This document shows positions 61,477 to 64,000 of a stretch of DNA of 64,000 bases, in pieces. How positions within the stretch are numbered: the first letter of the stretch is position 1; every line of letters starts with the position of its first letter. A program made the translations under genes and the position numbers. The stretch is from Vibrio aphrogenes. GTDB taxonomy: Bacteria > Pseudomonadota > Gammaproteobacteria > Enterobacterales > Vibrionaceae. The notes beneath the pieces were generated by a model. That model was not told the origin of the DNA, ran no database searches, and saw only the letters and a list, made by a program, of their open reading frames with translations. The stretch covers positions 1,273,619 through 1,337,618 of the forward strand of contig NZ_AP018689.1 of the NCBI RefSeq assembly GCF_002157735.2, written 5' to 3'.

Positions 61477-61608
61477 ACTAAAAACCTTATTTCATGCTGA
61501 TAAAACAAACGAATACGACCTAATGAACGCACTACTTTAGTCACTTAAATCCACTGGTTCTCATTCTATCGTAAAGCAAAGAGTCACTATAGCGTGGCCT
61601 TATTTTGA

Positions 61609-61628
61609 CCAGTGATCACGATCACAAA
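61609..61628 (+). promoter_or_regulatory. CRP-like site upstream of the EIIABC gene
   Basis: AGTGA-TCACGA-TCACA matches the CRP consensus TGTGA-N6-TCACA in 9 of 10 specified bases. It is centred about 124 bp before the ATG. Possible -10 elements are TACAAT (61642) and TACACT (61670), which would place the site at class II or class I distance. Carbon-catabolite control of sugar uptake is therefore expected. Confidence 0.65.
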
Positions 61629-61741
61629 TGACAATCACGGTTACAATAATCCAGTAAATGGCGCATATCTACACTATTCTTTCCTTAGCAAATCACCAAC
61701 AATTCATCATAAATAAACCATAAAAATAAATAGGTACTGCC

Positions 61742-63634
61742 ATGATTACCCAGCTGATTAACGAAAAACTAATCCGCTTAGATCTTAAAGCCACCACCAA
61801 AGATGAAGTCTTTGCAGAAATGGTGGACATTTTAGATGCTCAAGGAAAACTAAGCGATAAGGCACAATTTTTAAGTGATATTTACGCACGTGAAGAGATT
61901 GGTAACACCGGCTTTGAAGAAGGTGTTGCTATTCCCCACGCCAAAAGTGCGGCAGTAGCAGAACCCGCGGTCGCCATTGGTATTAGCCGTTCCGGTATCG
62001 AATACGGCGCTGAAGATGGCGAAGATTCCAAACTGTTTTTTATGATTGCCTCTCCTGATGGTGGCGCTGATCACCACATCGAAGTGTTGGCAGAATTATC
62101 ATCTAAATTAATTGAAGATGGTTTCATCGATGCTTTCTTTAAAGCCGAAACTCCAGAAGCTGCTTTAGCTTTGTTACTTGAGAAAAAAGAAGCAGAAATC
62201 ACCGTTGCAGCCGATAAAGGTTTAATTATTGGCGTAACAGGCTGTCCTGCGGGGATCGCCCATACTTATTTAGCCGCCGAATCATTAGAAAAAGCCGCGG
62301 CCGAAATGGGTTACGAAATTAAAGTCGAAACCAATGGTTCTATTGGGGTGAAAAACGCTCCGACTCCAGAAGAAATCGAGCGTGCGGTCGCCATTGTCGT
62401 CAGTTGTGACAAACAAGTAGACATGGCACGTTTTAACGGTAAAAAATTGATTCAAACTGGCGTTAAAGCGCCCATCAGTAATGGTAAAGGCGTGATTCAA
62501 CAAGCATTAGACGCCGCCCCTTTCACTGCGGATGCATCACACGCCAATAAAGAGGATAAATCAGCCAGCAACTCAGGTCGCTCTAACTTATATCGCTACT
62601 TGATGAATGGGGTTTCTCATATGATCCCATTTGTGGTTACAGGTGGTTTGATGATCGCGCTTTCATTGGCGATTGGCGGCCAACCAACACCAAACGGCAT
62701 GCAAATTCCAGAAGGTAGCTTATGGAATCACGTCTTAAACGTTGGTGTAGTGGCATTCCAATTAATGATCCCGATTCTTGCAGGCTACATTGCATTTGCC
62801 ATTGGTGATCGCGCTGCCTTAGCTCCGGGCTTCATTGGTGGTTGGATTGCGAACAATGGCTCTTTCTATGGTGCTGAAGCAGGTACTGGTTTCATCGGTG
62901 CGATTATTGCAGGCCTACTTGTGGGCTACTTTGTGCGCTTTATTGCCACTCGTGACTACCACAAAATGCTTGCACCACTAGTACCGATTATGATTGCTCC
63001 GATTTTAGGAACCGTCTTTATCGCATCTCTATTCATCTTTGTCATTGGCGCACCAATTGCAGATCTTATGCAATGGTTAAATGCCGTCTTAACAGAAATG
63101 AGTACTGGTAACGTTGTATTACTTGGTATTGTGCTTGGTGGTATGGCTGGCTTTGATATGGGTGGTCCATTCAACAAAGTGGCTTTCCTATTCTCAGTAG
63201 GCATGATCGCAAGCGGCCAAACACAATTTATGGGTGCAATGGCCGTCGCTATTCCAATTGCTCCATTAGGCATGGCATTGGCAACCGTCATTGGTCGTAA
63301 ATTTGGTATCTTTGAAGACAGCGAAATTGAAGCTGGTAAAGCGGCAGGTGCCATGGGCTTAGTAGGTATCTCTGAAGGTGCTATTCCATTTGCTGCGCAA
63401 GATCCACTATCAGTGATCCCAGCAAACGTAATTGGCTCAATGGTGGGTGCAGTTATGGCCTTCTCATTTGGCATTACCAATAGCGTGGCACACGGTGGCC
63501 CAGTTGTGGCTCTATTAGGCGCAATGAATAAACCACTATTAGCGCTTATGTGTATGGCAACTGGTGCTGTCGTTACTGCCGTTGTCTGTGTGGCGTTGAA
63601 GAAAATGCGCCAAGCAAAAATGGCTACAGCGTAA
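61742..63634 (+). CDS. PTS fructose-family EIIABC permease, probably mannose
   Basis: A 630-aa three-domain permease in order A-B-C. EIIA (residues 1-150) has the phosphorylated His66 in GVAIPHAKS. EIIB (about 160-260) has Cys168 in VTGCPAGIAHTYLAAE. EIIC (about 285-625) has multiple spans with GGWIANNGSFYGAEAGTGFIGAI. The neighbours AraC and manA point to mannose rather than fructose as the sugar; no fruK or fruB is seen. It takes up and phosphorylates the sugar using PEP. Confidence 0.93.
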   Translation: MITQLINEKLIRLDLKATTKDEVFAEMVDILDAQGKLSDKAQFLSDIYAREEIGNTGFEEGVAIPHAKSAAVAEPAVAIGISRSGIEYGAEDGEDSKLFFMIASPDGGADHHIEVLAELSSKLIEDGFIDAFFKAETPEAALALLLEKKEAEITVAADKGLIIGVTGCPAGIAHTYLAAESLEKAAAEMGYEIKVETNGSIGVKNAPTPEEIERAVAIVVSCDKQVDMARFNGKKLIQTGVKAPISNGKGVIQQALDAAPFTADASHANKEDKSASNSGRSNLYRYLMNGVSHMIPFVVTGGLMIALSLAIGGQPTPNGMQIPEGSLWNHVLNVGVVAFQLMIPILAGYIAFAIGDRAALAPGFIGGWIANNGSFYGAEAGTGFIGAIIAGLLVGYFVRFIATRDYHKMLAPLVPIMIAPILGTVFIASLFIFVIGAPIADLMQWLNAVLTEMSTGNVVLLGIVLGGMAGFDMGGPFNKVAFLFSVGMIASGQTQFMGAMAVAIPIAPLGMALATVIGRKFGIFEDSEIEAGKAAGAMGLVGISEGAIPFAAQDPLSVIPANVIGSMVGAVMAFSFGITNSVAHGGPVVALLGAMNKPLLALMCMATGAVVTAVVCVALKKMRQAKMATA

Positions 63635-63656
63635 AAACATCCTCAATTTTATATTC

Positions 63657-63687
63657 AATGCAGGCTATAATGCCTGCATTCTTTTTT
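63657..63687 (+). terminator. Terminator after the EIIABC gene
   Basis: Perfect 9-bp stem AATGCAGGC / GCCTGCATT with loop TATAAT, followed by CTTTTTT. It lies between the permease and manA genes, so manA may be reached by read-through or its own promoter. Confidence 0.85.
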
Positions 63688-63714
63688 ATTCACAGCTTGC
63701 TGCTAAGGAACATT

Positions 63715-64000
63715 ATGAACACACTCCCTGCGTTTATTCTCATGAAAAATGTTATTCAAAATTATGCTTGGGGAAGCACGACCTCAATACAGCAGCTTTT
63801 CGATATTCCCAATCCAGATGCCCTTCCGCAAGCGGAAATTTGGATGGGAGCCCATCCCAATGGTTGCTCTCAAATTACGCATCAAGATAAGACTGTGGGC
63901 TTAAATGAGTTTATTGAACACAATAAAACTGCCGTATTGGGCGAACGTACAGAAAAACGCTTTAACGAATTACCTTACCTCTTCAAAGTGTTAGCGGCCG
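63715..64000 (+). CDS. manA: Mannose-6-phosphate isomerase ManA, 5' part
   Basis: The first 95 codons; the gene runs off the right edge. The start MNTLPAFILMKNVIQNYAWGST, then PQAEIWMGAHPNG and RFNELPYLFKVLA, match type I phosphomannose isomerases. AAGGA lies 6-7 nt before the ATG. It converts the mannose-6-phosphate made by the upstream PTS to fructose-6-phosphate, so the two genes form one pathway. Confidence 0.93.
   Translation, partial: MNTLPAFILMKNVIQNYAWGSTTSIQQLFDIPNPDALPQAEIWMGAHPNGCSQITHQDKTVGLNEFIEHNKTAVLGERTEKRFNELPYLFKVLAA

Noticed and set aside
1..64000. CRISPR arrays, prophage, integron cassettes or transposases
   Set aside because: No regularly spaced repeats with unique spacers, no attC-like sites in series, and no phage or transposase domains were found among the reading frames.

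Overview
The window looks like chromosomal DNA of a marine gamma-proteobacterium of the Vibrionaceae. Support: a hutW/hutXZ/tonB-exbBD-hutBCD haem-uptake set; a FabH2-TrxC pair; small families I know mainly from vibrios (DUF2986, DUF2789, DUF3389, YfcZ/DUF406); an AraC regulator, fructose-type PTS EIIABC and manA in the order I recall from Vibrio cholerae; and short dispersed repeats with ATACCAAT ends. The DNA is AT-rich. Several neighbourhoods resemble the second Vibrio chromosome, but that is inference. No transposase, integrase, prophage, CRISPR array or rRNA was seen, and there is one tRNA (Leu-UAA).

Layout. 0-2.3 kb: 3' part of a TonB-dependent haem-type receptor, a MITE-like repeat, and an unlisted 29-aa membrane peptide gene. 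2.3-8.8 kb: galE, an orphan pxpA, hutW under a near-perfect Fur box, DUF2789, a split YeeE/YedE sulfur permease with an operator-like dyad in its promoter, fabH2 and trxC. 9-15 kb: MFS transporter, queDE, DUF2986, a NYN protein, cutA, an SgrR-type regulator, and a hotdog thioesterase coupled to DUF3389. 15-22.4 kb: M48 lipoprotein peptidase, then hutXZ divergent from tonB-exbB-exbD-hutBCD, then a YfcZ-like gene. 22.4-31.7 kb: acyltransferase, a cupin protein without a HTH, a NadD-like gene divergent from nadE, cytochrome b561-yceI divergent from msrPQ, a lipase, parvulin and a MaoC protein. 31.9-43.7 kb: choice-of-anchor I protein, tRNA-Leu, ravA-viaA, NUDIX, ltaE, TetR, rhlE, acpH, a small zinc-ribbon gene, a HAD phosphatase and an unknown gene. 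43.9-52 kb: CreA, a trypsin-like protease with a GlyGly-CTERM tail, a DsbA-like lipoprotein with an FKBP, HAD, arfB, folE, moeA, and terC behind a yybP-ykoY-type (Mn2+) riboswitch. 52-64 kb: 5'-nucleotidase, OLD-family nuclease, Cof phosphatase, zntA with a MerR/ZntR-type promoter, and a PTS region ending in partial manA.

How the genes work together. A receptor at the left edge, TonB-ExbBD, HutBCD, HutXZ and HutW would form a full haem import and degradation route, with hutW split about 11 kb from hutXZ. MsrPQ, cytochrome b561, YceI, the DsbA-like lipoprotein and the FKBP suggest periplasmic redox and folding maintenance. zntA and terC carry metal-responsive control elements that can be read in the DNA. 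The right end is a sugar (probably mannose) PTS unit: AraC regulator, CRP-like site, EIIABC and ManA, preceded by an orphan IIB and an EIIA fused to an HPr-like domain lacking the active-site His.

No wholly new multi-gene system stands out. The most distinctive items are the terC leader with its SD-masking hairpin, the His-less HPr-like/EIIA protein, two very small genes (29 and 70 aa), and a palindrome overlapping the promoter of the sulfur permease.
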